Positions 42,878 through 51,115 of a stretch of DNA of 64,000 nucleotides are shown here, piece after piece. Location: positions 76,880 through 140,879 of the forward strand of contig CAYFPO010000003.1 of assembly GCA_964345035.1 (NCBI GenBank), given 5' to 3'. The first letter of the stretch is position 1, and each line of letters starts with the position of its first letter. The translations under genes and the position numbers were made by a program. Origin of the DNA: CAYFPO01 sp964345035 (GTDB taxonomy: Bacteria; Fidelibacterota; Marinisomatia; SCGC-AAA003-L08; GCA-002704045). The notes under the pieces are model-generated. The model saw only the letters and a list, made by a program, of their open reading frames with translations, did no database searches and was not told the DNA's origin.

Positions 42878-44977
42878 TTAATGTAGCACTAAAAACTTTT
42901 CAGTTTTTATCATTTCCCCTGCCTTGTGAGTCATCAAATACATACCAGAACTTACTATATTTCCGCTAAAATCCCTTCCATTCCAGGATAATTGGATGTA
43001 TTTATCAATTGGAGGGTATTCATTATATAAATTTGCTACTTTCCTGCCTAAAATGTCGTATATATCTACAGAATACGGTACATTTTCATCTGTTATTACA
43101 TAGGTATCAACAAAACTATATTGATTGGTATAAAAGGGATTTGGGTGAACAATGATCTCATTCAGTGTGTCCTGAATTGCAATAAAACTGGAATCAATAA
43201 ATGAAATTCTAACAGCCCAATTCCCAATTAATTGATCACCTGATGTAAATGTGACATTTTCCAACTTAGAAAATGTATTTCCATTCAAAGAATAATATGA
43301 ATGTCCATTGTGTATTAAAGATTCGCTGTAACCAATTGCATTATCATACATTTCAATAACCACATAAACAATTTCATTATCAACTAAAATCTCAGAGTCT
43401 GTCAAATTGATCTTATTCCAACCAGTGCCGATAGGTGAGCATATATATTCAAAATATTGTGGAGTGTAAGTAAATCCACCCTTCATTATTTTAATGGTAA
43501 CCGGTGAATCATTTGCAACATTAATCTCTACTTCAGTCAATAATGCTCCGGATTCAAATAGAAATGTATTTGCGCCATACCACCCATCTGTATTGCCAAT
43601 ATCAATATATGCAAATATTTCATCATTGTCATAATTAATCTGATTGACTGAATTTATAGAATCCATCGTTATTGTTGTCTCACTTGCTTGATTTTCAGCA
43701 TCATGGGTAATAAATGAATACATATATTCATTTCCATAATTATTCTGAGGAAATATCCAAATTCCCTCCTCAGAGTTTTCCAGAATTTCTTTGATTGTTA
43801 GATCTATAAGGCTGCTGGTCTCGCGGGTATTTAATTCTGTGAGTAATTCTTTCTGTACATTTTCGGGTATAAATATATGCCTGGAAGAATATGCGGGTAG
43901 TGTGGGAGAATTTATTTCCACTTCGTCATCTAAATTTAATGTAATATCTTCCTGGGGCGAAATACCGCTGATACAATCTGTGATTGGATAATTATCAAGT
44001 ATTATATCCACTATCCATTGATCAAAGAATTGGTCAAATGGAATTTCAGTAATATATGTAGCATACCAATATTTTACAGATTCCAGCCGATTATATTCTG
44101 CATCCAGAAAAATCTGTTGAATAAAGGGTAGTCCCAGTTCGTCATTTTCGTAAAGATACTGCATAAATAATGCAGATTTTGAATAATATGGAAGAGTATT
44201 CGCCCCCCATTCATCAAGACCGATCTGTGTATCTGCAAGAAAATGGCCATAATTTCTGTGACCTAATCCCAAGATTGACGGTGCAAGATCTGCCAATCCT
44301 TCATCCAGCCAAGGATTCCCAACCGCTTCATTTGGATCAGAATTATAATGGAGTAAATGCTCATACTCATGAGCCAATGTATACATTGCTTCTTCAGGGT
44401 TATTGGAGGTTATATCAACAGGATCACAGTCAATATATATGATATCCATCTCATTACTCGTAGGTGAATTGGTTTGGTCATTTTGATCAAAATAACCTGC
44501 CACATAATTTCCGGAGCCGGAAAAGTTATCACGGACATCCAATATCAAAATATTGACTATTTCTGTGCCGTCTTTATTTGGTGGTGGACCAAATAAAGAT
44601 TCCTCAGCAGATTTGATTCCAAATTTATGTTCAATATGATTAGCAAAAGGGGTTTCGGCGGTAAAAATATTCACAAGGTTGGTCAACCCTGCCGGTGAAA
44701 TATACTCTGAGTTATTTTTTGACGACTCTATAAAAAACCTGGAATTCTCATTTTCTGCAGCGAGGTCAAATTCTACGCATTCAAAATAATAATCACCGGT
44801 ATTAGGCTGGAGAACATTCTTACGGATCTTGAATTGATTACTGTCGCATTCCAGGTATTGGCGTGAAAGATATTCTCCTTGAATCAGGTCAGAATTTCCA
44901 CACAGTCCGTATTGAGTATAACAAATTGAAATTAATGATATACTGATTCCAATGAATTTAATCCGAATGTTCATCAA
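42878..44977 (-). CDS. Secreted M30-like metalloprotease with C-terminal sorting domain
   Basis: A 699-residue exported protein with a signal peptide (about residues 1-21). The protease domain has A-H-E-Y-E-H-L-L-H-Y (H-E-x-x-H, near residue 200) and a downstream W-L-D-E-G-L-A-D-L whose Glu would complete a gluzincin zinc site; the region resembles hyicolysin-type M30 peptidases. Beta-rich domains follow. The C-terminus is a sorting domain of the type used for type IX-like secretion: H-P-N-P-F near residue 615, V-D-I-Y-D-I-L-G-R-K-V and S-S-G-M-Y-L-M-T-H-K-A-G. The first 20 nt overlap gpsA. Substrate unknown. Confidence 0.8.
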   Translation of the reverse strand: MMNIRIKFIGISISLISICYTQYGLCGNSDLIQGEYLSRQYLECDSNQFKIRKNVLQPNTGDYYFECVEFDLAAENENSRFFIESSKNNSEYISPAGLTNLVNIFTAETPFANHIEHKFGIKSAEESLFGPPPNKDGTEIVNILILDVRDNFSGSGNYVAGYFDQNDQTNSPTSNEMDIIYIDCDPVDITSNNPEEAMYTLAHEYEHLLHYNSDPNEAVGNPWLDEGLADLAPSILGLGHRNYGHFLADTQIGLDEWGANTLPYYSKSALFMQYLYENDELGLPFIQQIFLDAEYNRLESVKYWYATYITEIPFDQFFDQWIVDIILDNYPITDCISGISPQEDITLNLDDEVEINSPTLPAYSSRHIFIPENVQKELLTELNTRETSSLIDLTIKEILENSEEGIWIFPQNNYGNEYMYSFITHDAENQASETTITMDSINSVNQINYDNDEIFAYIDIGNTDGWYGANTFLFESGALLTEVEINVANDSPVTIKIMKGGFTYTPQYFEYICSPIGTGWNKINLTDSEILVDNEIVYVVIEMYDNAIGYSESLIHNGHSYYSLNGNTFSKLENVTFTSGDQLIGNWAVRISFIDSSFIAIQDTLNEIIVHPNPFYTNQYSFVDTYVITDENVPYSVDIYDILGRKVANLYNEYPPIDKYIQLSWNGRDFSGNIVSSGMYLMTHKAGEMIKTEKFLVLH

Positions 44978-45950
44978 CCAATGTACGGCTCATTAATTCA
45001 CGTATTGCCTGTCTTGGATCTTTCTGATTATATAATGTTTCGTAAACCTGTTCACAAATAGGCATATCTATTGAATGTTTTTTCATTAATTGATGAATGG
45101 ATTTTGAAGTTTCTATACCCTCCGCAACCATACCAAGTTCAGATATAATCTCTTTTAAATTAATCCCATGACCAATTTTTTCACCTACCAGTCGATTACG
45201 GCTGTGTTTACTGGTAGCTGTAACAATTAGATCGCCAAGACCGCTGAGTCCTGAGAATGTTTTTGATTTTGCACCAAGAGACTCTCCTAATCGTTGAATT
45301 TCATTTAAACCCCGTGTAATTAATGCAGATAATGTATTATCTCCATATCCGATCCCTTTACAAATGCCTGCAGCAATGGCAATAACATTTTTGACAGCTC
45401 CACCCAATTCAACACCAATTATATCGTTATTTGAATATACACGGAAATAATTATTTGAAAATACTTTCTGGATAATCCTTGCAGTGGTAATATTCTCAGA
45501 AGCTGAAACAATTGTAGTTGGTAATTTTTGTATTACCTCCTCAGCGTGACTGGGACCGTGCAAAGCGGCTATATTTGCATAGGATATGTGAGTTTCATAT
45601 TGTATCACTTCTGACATCCTCAATAATGAATCCACTTCAATACCTTTGGATGCATTAACAATAATTGTATCCTTTGAATTTATCGGCAGCTTTTGTATTG
45701 TCTCTCTAAGTTTTTGTGATGGCACAGCAATTATAATCATTTCATTTGTAGGTAATTTATCAAATGTACTTGTAATTTGAATGTTATCAGAAATAATATG
45801 ATTATTAAGGGTAGGATGGGATTTATTTTGGTTTAGATTATCTACAAATTCCTTACGATAATGCCATAGATACACCTTAAATCCATTTTCATTTAAGACT
45901 TCAGCAAGCGTGGTTCCCCACGTCCCCGCACCCAATACTGTAATTTTCAC
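44958..45950 (-). CDS. gpsA: Glycerol-3-phosphate dehydrogenase [NAD(P)+]
   Basis: Makes sn-glycerol 3-phosphate for phospholipid synthesis. The Rossmann motif is V-L-G-A-G-T-W-G-T-T-L-A near residue 4. The catalytic Lys falls in G-V-E-L-G-G-A-V-K-N-V-I-A-I-A near residue 178, and F-S-G-L-S-G-L-G-D-L and S-R-N-R near 235-252 are typical. 330 aa is normal. It starts 4 nt after purM ends. Confidence 0.96.
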   Translation of the reverse strand: MKITVLGAGTWGTTLAEVLNENGFKVYLWHYRKEFVDNLNQNKSHPTLNNHIISDNIQITSTFDKLPTNEMIIIAVPSQKLRETIQKLPINSKDTIIVNASKGIEVDSLLRMSEVIQYETHISYANIAALHGPSHAEEVIQKLPTTIVSASENITTARIIQKVFSNNYFRVYSNNDIIGVELGGAVKNVIAIAAGICKGIGYGDNTLSALITRGLNEIQRLGESLGAKSKTFSGLSGLGDLIVTATSKHSRNRLVGEKIGHGINLKEIISELGMVAEGIETSKSIHQLMKKHSIDMPICEQVYETLYNQKDPRQAIRELMSRTLVDEHSD

Positions 45951-45954
45951 AGAA

Positions 45955-46983
45955 TTAAGCTATATTGCCTATTTGATAATAATTTTCCTGACAGGTATTC
46001 AGGTAATTTTTTAGATCTGGAAATCCATCGGGTGAAACCGCCAAAATCAATCCAATACCAAGATTCATACTCTGACGGATATCTTCTTCCGGTACATTTC
46101 CAATCTGCTGAATCAGATTAAATACTGGGAGTCTGTCCCAACTTTCCCAATCGATATTCAATTTCTGATCTGCACTAATAATACGTTTGGTATTACCTTC
46201 GATTCCCCCTCCTGTAATATGGGCTAATCCGTGGAGCCAATCTTTTTTTATGATAGGTTTGATTATATTGAGATATGATTTATGTACTTTCAAAAGTTCT
46301 TCACCAACAGAGCAATTTAGTTCAGATACAAATTCATCCGAATCAAAATATTCCAGTAAAACTTTTCTGGCGAGGGAATATCCATTAGTATGAAGTCCAG
46401 TGGAAGGAAGTCCTATTAAAATATCCCCTGTATTCACGGTTCTGTTTGGGAGCATATATTTTTTTTCGGCAACTCCCACAATTGTTCCGGATATATCATA
46501 TTCACCATCTTTGTAAAATCCGGGCATTTCAGCGGTCTCACCACCTATTAATGCACAATTGTTTTCTCGACAAGCAGTGCTAAGTCCGGTAACAACAGAT
46601 TCAAATACAGTGCTGTCCAGTTTTCCAATGGCGAAATAGTCCAGGAAAAAGAGTGGTTCGGCGCCAACAACCAGTATATCATTTACACAATGATTTACCA
46701 GACATTGGCCAATTGTATCATGATTTTTTGTGAGAAATGCCAATTTTAGTTTTGTCCCAACACCATCTGAGCTGGAAATTAATACCGGGTTTTTGAATTT
46801 ATTTTGAGGAAATTCAAAACAACCACCGAACCCGCCTATATCTGTGATTACCTGGCTGTTAAACGTACTTTGTACGTGTTTTTTTATTCGCTGGACTGCC
46901 TTTTCACCGGCAGCTACATCAACACCTGCTTCCTTATATGTCGTCAATTTCTTCTGCCAGTGGTTCAGCGTAAATACTGTCAA
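45955..46983 (-). CDS. purM: Phosphoribosylformylglycinamidine cyclo-ligase
   Basis: Fifth step of purine synthesis (AIR synthetase). Family marks are Y-K-E-A-G-V-D-V-A-A-G near the start, S-S-D-G-V-G-T-K-L-K near residue 69, C-V-N-D-I-L-V-V-G-A-E-P-L-F-F-L-D-Y near 94-110 and G-G-E-T-A-E-M-P-G-F-Y near 148. The start is uncertain: both candidates are TTG codons. TTG at 46983 gives a 12-residue extension and a 50-nt overlap with the ligase gene; TTG at 46947 fits the family's usual start better. Neither has a clear ribosome-binding site. Confidence 0.95.
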   Translation of the reverse strand: MTVFTLNHWQKKLTTYKEAGVDVAAGEKAVQRIKKHVQSTFNSQVITDIGGFGGCFEFPQNKFKNPVLISSSDGVGTKLKLAFLTKNHDTIGQCLVNHCVNDILVVGAEPLFFLDYFAIGKLDSTVFESVVTGLSTACRENNCALIGGETAEMPGFYKDGEYDISGTIVGVAEKKYMLPNRTVNTGDILIGLPSTGLHTNGYSLARKVLLEYFDSDEFVSELNCSVGEELLKVHKSYLNIIKPIIKKDWLHGLAHITGGGIEGNTKRIISADQKLNIDWESWDRLPVFNLIQQIGNVPEEDIRQSMNLGIGLILAVSPDGFPDLKNYLNTCQENYYQIGNIA

Positions 46984-48757
46984 TTACTTCCATGTAATTT
47001 TTACAAACAGTTTTACGAACAATACTCATTTTCGGGGTTATTTCTCCTTTTTCAATAGTAAACGGCTTGGCAAGTAACTTAAATTTTTTCACTTTTTCGT
47101 AATTTGAAAATCCACTCATAGCATTATTCACTTCGTTCTCGAATAAATTCAGTACATCCGGATGTTCAATCATACCCTGGTTACCGGAGACAGATTTTCC
47201 TTTGGAATTAAGATAATTAGTTACATTTTCATAACCGGGAACAATTAAAGCACTGATGAATTTTCTTTTATCCCCAAGAACCAGCACCTGATCTACATAC
47301 CCGGATGTAGCCAATGCATTTTCCAGCGGTGCCGGTGCTACATTCTTACCGCCTGAGGTTACCAATATATTCTTCTTTCTATCTGTAATCTTCAAATATC
47401 CGTCACTGTCAATTTCACCTATATCGCCGGTTGAAAACCAGCCATCACTTGAAAGGACTTCTGCAGTAGATTCGGGATCATTATAATAACCTTGCATAAT
47501 GTTCGGTCCTTTTGCCAAAATTTCGCCATCATCTGCAATTTTGATCTCTACATTGTACACCGGTTTCCCCACAGTTCCAAATCTTACTGCATCCGGTACA
47601 TTTGCAGATAATACAGGGCTTGTTTCAGTTAATCCATATCCTTCGAGGATGGTAACATCTGCAGAGGAGAAAAATTCTGCAATTTCCTGGGATAACGGTG
47701 CACCACCGGAAATGAAAAACCGTAATCTTCCGCCAAGTTTTGCGTGCACTTTGCTGAATACTAACTTTGATGCTACTTTATATTTGAATCCCAGGATAAA
47801 TGGTAAATTCTCTCCTGCCAACTTTAGCATGGAAACTTGCTGCCCCACACCGATAGACCACCAGAATATTTTTTGGCGGACTGCGGGTGCAGTTTTCAAT
47901 CCTTCCAATATTTTGGTATACATTTTTTCGTATAGCCTTGGTACGGAGAGCATTAATGTGGGCTTTACTTCACTCATATTTTCCGCTACAGTTTCAATAC
48001 TTTCCGCGTAGTAAATGGTGCATCCGTTTGAAAATGATGTAAAATGTCCACCCATTCTTTCAAATACGTGGCTTAATGGTAGAAAAGACAAAAAGGTATC
48101 ACTCGGACTAAAATCAATTCCGTTCATCACTGCTTTGATATTTGATACCAGATTATTATGAGTCAGCATCACTCCTTTGGGTGTTCCTGTGGTTCCGGAC
48201 GTATAAATCAATGTTAAGAGATCGTCTGGTTTTGCTGTTTTGACCAAGTCTGAAAAGGAAGATTCTGAATCAAGTGCATTCTTACTGCCCAATTCCAGAA
48301 AATCCAGAAAATTAAATACATTTTCTGCATCGCCGGTATAGCTGTCATCCATTACTACAATAGAATCAACTGTTGGACATTTGTCCATAATACCAGCAGC
48401 TTTTTGATACTGCTCATCATTTTCAACAAAAATGAGTTTAGATCCGGAATCATTCAGAATATACTCTACCTGTGATGCAATCAATGTGGGATATACACTT
48501 ACTGTGACGGAGCCTGAACATAACACCCCATAGTCCGCCATTGCCCAGCGTGGAGAATTGTTGGACATTATTGCGACCATTTGTCCTGGTTCTATGCCTA
48601 ATGCTTTTAGCCCGAATGCAATGTCCTTAACCGTGATCTGGATGTCATTTCCGGTAAGACCTATCCATTCGCCCTTCTTTTTGTAATAAAATAATTGCTT
48701 CTGGGGGAAGTTTTCAGTGGTTTGCTGAAACATTTCTGGTATAGTTGTAAATGACAT
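46934..48757 (-). CDS. Long-chain fatty-acid--CoA ligase (AMP-forming)
   Basis: A 607-residue AMP-binding enzyme of the FAA1/FadD type, which activates fatty acids to acyl-CoA. The P-loop is Y-T-S-G-T-T-G-T-P-K-G-V near residue 184. G-Y-G-L-T-E-T-S-P is near residue 375, S-T-G-D-I-G-E near 445 and D-R-K-K-N-I-L-V-T-S-G-G-K-N near 464, all intact. No membrane helix. Its end overlaps purM. Activating free fatty acids for beta-oxidation or for lipid synthesis are both possible. Confidence 0.94.
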   Translation of the reverse strand: MSFTTIPEMFQQTTENFPQKQLFYYKKKGEWIGLTGNDIQITVKDIAFGLKALGIEPGQMVAIMSNNSPRWAMADYGVLCSGSVTVSVYPTLIASQVEYILNDSGSKLIFVENDEQYQKAAGIMDKCPTVDSIVVMDDSYTGDAENVFNFLDFLELGSKNALDSESSFSDLVKTAKPDDLLTLIYTSGTTGTPKGVMLTHNNLVSNIKAVMNGIDFSPSDTFLSFLPLSHVFERMGGHFTSFSNGCTIYYAESIETVAENMSEVKPTLMLSVPRLYEKMYTKILEGLKTAPAVRQKIFWWSIGVGQQVSMLKLAGENLPFILGFKYKVASKLVFSKVHAKLGGRLRFFISGGAPLSQEIAEFFSSADVTILEGYGLTETSPVLSANVPDAVRFGTVGKPVYNVEIKIADDGEILAKGPNIMQGYYNDPESTAEVLSSDGWFSTGDIGEIDSDGYLKITDRKKNILVTSGGKNVAPAPLENALATSGYVDQVLVLGDKRKFISALIVPGYENVTNYLNSKGKSVSGNQGMIEHPDVLNLFENEVNNAMSGFSNYEKVKKFKLLAKPFTIEKGEITPKMSIVRKTVCKNYMEVIDSIYAEPLAEEIDDI

Positions 48758-48911
48758 TTTTCCGCCTTTCTTTAATCTTTTCTCAGGTCGTAATTCTACC
48801 TATTAATTCAAACGTAAACCAAAACCATTTTTATGTACTTTTATGAATTATTACAGGATTGATTATTGTCGGTCACTTAGTGAGAGACATAAATTTTACC
48901 AACTGCTTTTT

Positions 48912-48995
48912 GCCGAGGTGGTGAAATTGGTAGACACGCCGGATTCAAAATCCGGTGGACTTCGGTCTGTGTGGGTTCGAGTCCCACCCTCGGTA
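48912..48995 (+). tRNA. tRNA-Leu (anticodon CAA)
   Basis: Type II tRNA of 84 nt with a long variable arm. The acceptor stem GCCGAGG pairs with CCTCGGT (first pair G-T), discriminator A. The anticodon stem CCGGA/TCCGG holds loop TTCAAAA, anticodon CAA for codon TTG. The T arm has GGTTCGAGTCC. CCA is not encoded. It is a lone plus-strand gene between two minus-strand blocks. Confidence 0.95.
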
Positions 48996-49140
48996 CTACT
49001 CGAGATACTACCTTCCTCAATTGTATTTTTCATCCATTAATTGTAATCACTTTGTGACAATCAAAATATCTTATTTGGCGATTAAGCAACAAGAAAGATC
49101 AATTGTCAGGGGTAAATATGCAATAAAGCAGACAAGTAAC

Positions 49141-50598
49141 TTAATTACTTGGTACTTCAACCGTCCTGCCTTTTCTGTCAGTCTTTACAAGCCAGACATC
49201 GCAGAGACCGGCACCATAAGAGCAAGTAGTACCAAGTATGATATTCCCACCATCGGTGGTTGGATGCATCACTCTGGCAAAATCAAATTTTGCACCGCCG
49301 ATTACTTCTTTCCACAGAATTACTCCATCCTTATCTGTCTGAAAATAAATCAAGTCTGAGAACATATCTATTTGAGTGTAGCCGGATATTAGATACTCAC
49401 CCGTTTTCATTGCAACCACAGAATTTCCCCAATGATAACCCGATTCGTGAAAAGTTCGGGTCCATTCCTCAATTCCCAATTTGTCTGTCTTAATGAGCCA
49501 TAAATCGGATATATTTTCTACAATGGATTTGGTCATTCCGGTGATGATATATCCACCATCTAAAGTTGGTGAAATATCATGTCCAATATCCTCGCCGGGT
49601 CCACCAAATTGGTTTTCCCAGATAATTTCACCTTCAGTGCTTAATGCTGCAACCCAACAGTTTGAATCATCAGCATCATTTGATCTGATAGATCCTGTCA
49701 TAATAACTCCACCACTTTTCAATGGCTTAAATGACCTGCTGATCCTAAGATAATTATCTGAATATTTTTTCTCCCAGATAATTTTACCATCTATATTTAT
49801 TCCCATTAAAAATGTACCAAATTTATCTGTGCTGTTCTCTATATTGTTTGAGAAATAGCCGGTTACAATGATATGATCATTTATCCAGATTACGTCATTC
49901 GCCCAGTTAAATCCTGTATCATAGATAGTTCTCTCCCATATAATTTCACCGGTGAGTGTCAATTTAATAATCCATACTTTCGAGTATTCTGAATTCCCAA
50001 TTTTACCTGATAAATACAAATGATTATCATTACTCAATACTGCTGCATTTACTTCATCAGTCTGTTCCCTATCAATTCTTTTCTCCCATTCTTTGACACC
50101 CACACTATCTGTTTTTACAACCCAGGCATCCATATCCCGTGTATCCTTGTGCTTACTGGTGGCTATGAGTAAGTAACCTCCATCAGGACAAAAAATGAGG
50201 TCCATACCTTTTTCATTTTGATCAGTGCCGTAGGTATTTGAAAAAATCAAAGTTGGGTTGATATAGAACTCATTTTCAGCACTCCAATCACTTTTATCTT
50301 TATTGTTAACAGCACGAACTTTCCAAATATAATGTCCAATCGGAATTTCTGGCAGGAGCATAAGTGTATCCTTCATATTAAAAATCAGTGTATTTTCTAA
50401 ATTATCCACCGGCTGAATGTGCAAATCGTAAGATTTAGAATTTTCGGAACCGTGCCACTTAAATGTAAGATGTGCAGTATCACGTATTAATAATTTTTCT
50501 AGTGGAATTATTTTAGGTATGGATAATGTACTTGTTGGATTATCCTGAGATAATACTATGCAGATAAGTATCACCGGAAAATACAGATAATATTTCAA
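49141..50598 (-). CDS. Secreted beta-propeller-like protein
   Basis: A 485-residue exported protein (signal peptide about residues 1-17). The region around residues 35-110 resembles a fibronectin-type III domain (L-T-F-K-W-H-G-S, H-Y-I-W-K-V-R-A-V). About seven repeats follow, of the form D-G-G-Y-x-x-x-G-x-T-x-x...D-x-W-L-I-K-T-D-x-x-G-x-x-x-W, which is typical of propeller blades in secreted Bacteroidota/Marinimicrobia-type proteins. No catalytic motif is visible and no C-terminal sorting domain. Likely a surface or extracellular binding protein; ligand unknown. Confidence 0.7.
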   Translation of the reverse strand: MKYYLYFPVILICIVLSQDNPTSTLSIPKIIPLEKLLIRDTAHLTFKWHGSENSKSYDLHIQPVDNLENTLIFNMKDTLMLLPEIPIGHYIWKVRAVNNKDKSDWSAENEFYINPTLIFSNTYGTDQNEKGMDLIFCPDGGYLLIATSKHKDTRDMDAWVVKTDSVGVKEWEKRIDREQTDEVNAAVLSNDNHLYLSGKIGNSEYSKVWIIKLTLTGEIIWERTIYDTGFNWANDVIWINDHIIVTGYFSNNIENSTDKFGTFLMGINIDGKIIWEKKYSDNYLRISRSFKPLKSGGVIMTGSIRSNDADDSNCWVAALSTEGEIIWENQFGGPGEDIGHDISPTLDGGYIITGMTKSIVENISDLWLIKTDKLGIEEWTRTFHESGYHWGNSVVAMKTGEYLISGYTQIDMFSDLIYFQTDKDGVILWKEVIGGAKFDFARVMHPTTDGGNIILGTTCSYGAGLCDVWLVKTDRKGRTVEVPSN

Positions 50599-50618
50599 TT
50601 GTGTTTTTCTATTATTGA

Positions 50619-50870
50619 TTAAGGATCAATTCGCGGCCATTTTCCGACAGGACAATCAGATGCTGCAGTCCGCAATTTAAATCGTAAAAAACATTTACAG
50701 AGTGAGCAGCGGAAATTTTTCTCTGAATCTCCTCTCAGATAAATGCAATCCTGGCAAATCAATAATCTTCTGTATTCCTCACCTGGAGTGACGATAATGG
50801 TATTTCCTCTGAGGAATCGTTTAAGTGTTAACCAGGCTGTTTCCGAGAAGTCTAATATTATATCAAGCAT
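50619..50870 (-). CDS. Small zinc-ribbon-like protein
   Basis: An 83-residue protein with paired Cys: C-Q-D-C near residue 39, C-S-L-C-K-C near 55 and A-S-D-C-P-V-G-K-W near 71. Six Cys in this layout would hold one or two zinc ions. Such proteins occur beside metal and phage genes but have no fixed function. It lies 10 nt downstream of the SEC-C protein and appears to be in the same transcript. Confidence 0.65.
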   Translation of the reverse strand: MLDIILDFSETAWLTLKRFLRGNTIIVTPGEEYRRLLICQDCIYLRGDSEKNFRCSLCKCFLRFKLRTAASDCPVGKWPRIDP

Positions 50871-50880
50871 GAATCATTAT

Positions 50881-51114
50881 TTAGTGATATTTTCCACAAT
50901 TAGGGCAATATTGGCTTGTATTTTCTGTAGGGTCTGACTGGAGGTAATCTACATAGCCATACACCAGCATAGCAAAGAACAATACACCTAATACAACCAT
51001 TATTATATTGGATTTAAAATGCCAGAATGACCTCTGGACTTTTTCCCTTCCACAACAATGTTTGAACTTTTTGCCACTACCACAGGAACATGGCGAATTT
51101 CTGTGCTCTTTCAT
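50881..51114 (-). CDS. SEC-C motif membrane protein
   Basis: A 77-residue protein. The N-terminal N-S-P-C-S-C-G-S-G-K-K-F-K-H-C-C-G (residues about 6-22) is the SEC-C zinc motif of SecA C-termini and other proteins. One membrane helix (about residues 36-57) follows, then a second Cys pair Y-C-P-N-C-G-K-Y-H at the C-terminus. Both ends therefore bind metal on opposite sides of a membrane helix. It starts 2 nt before the stop of the selenoprotein, so it is probably in its operon. Confidence 0.7.
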   Translation of the reverse strand: MKEHRNSPCSCGSGKKFKHCCGREKVQRSFWHFKSNIIMVVLGVLFFAMLVYGYVDYLQSDPTENTSQYCPNCGKYH

Positions 51115-51115
51115 A

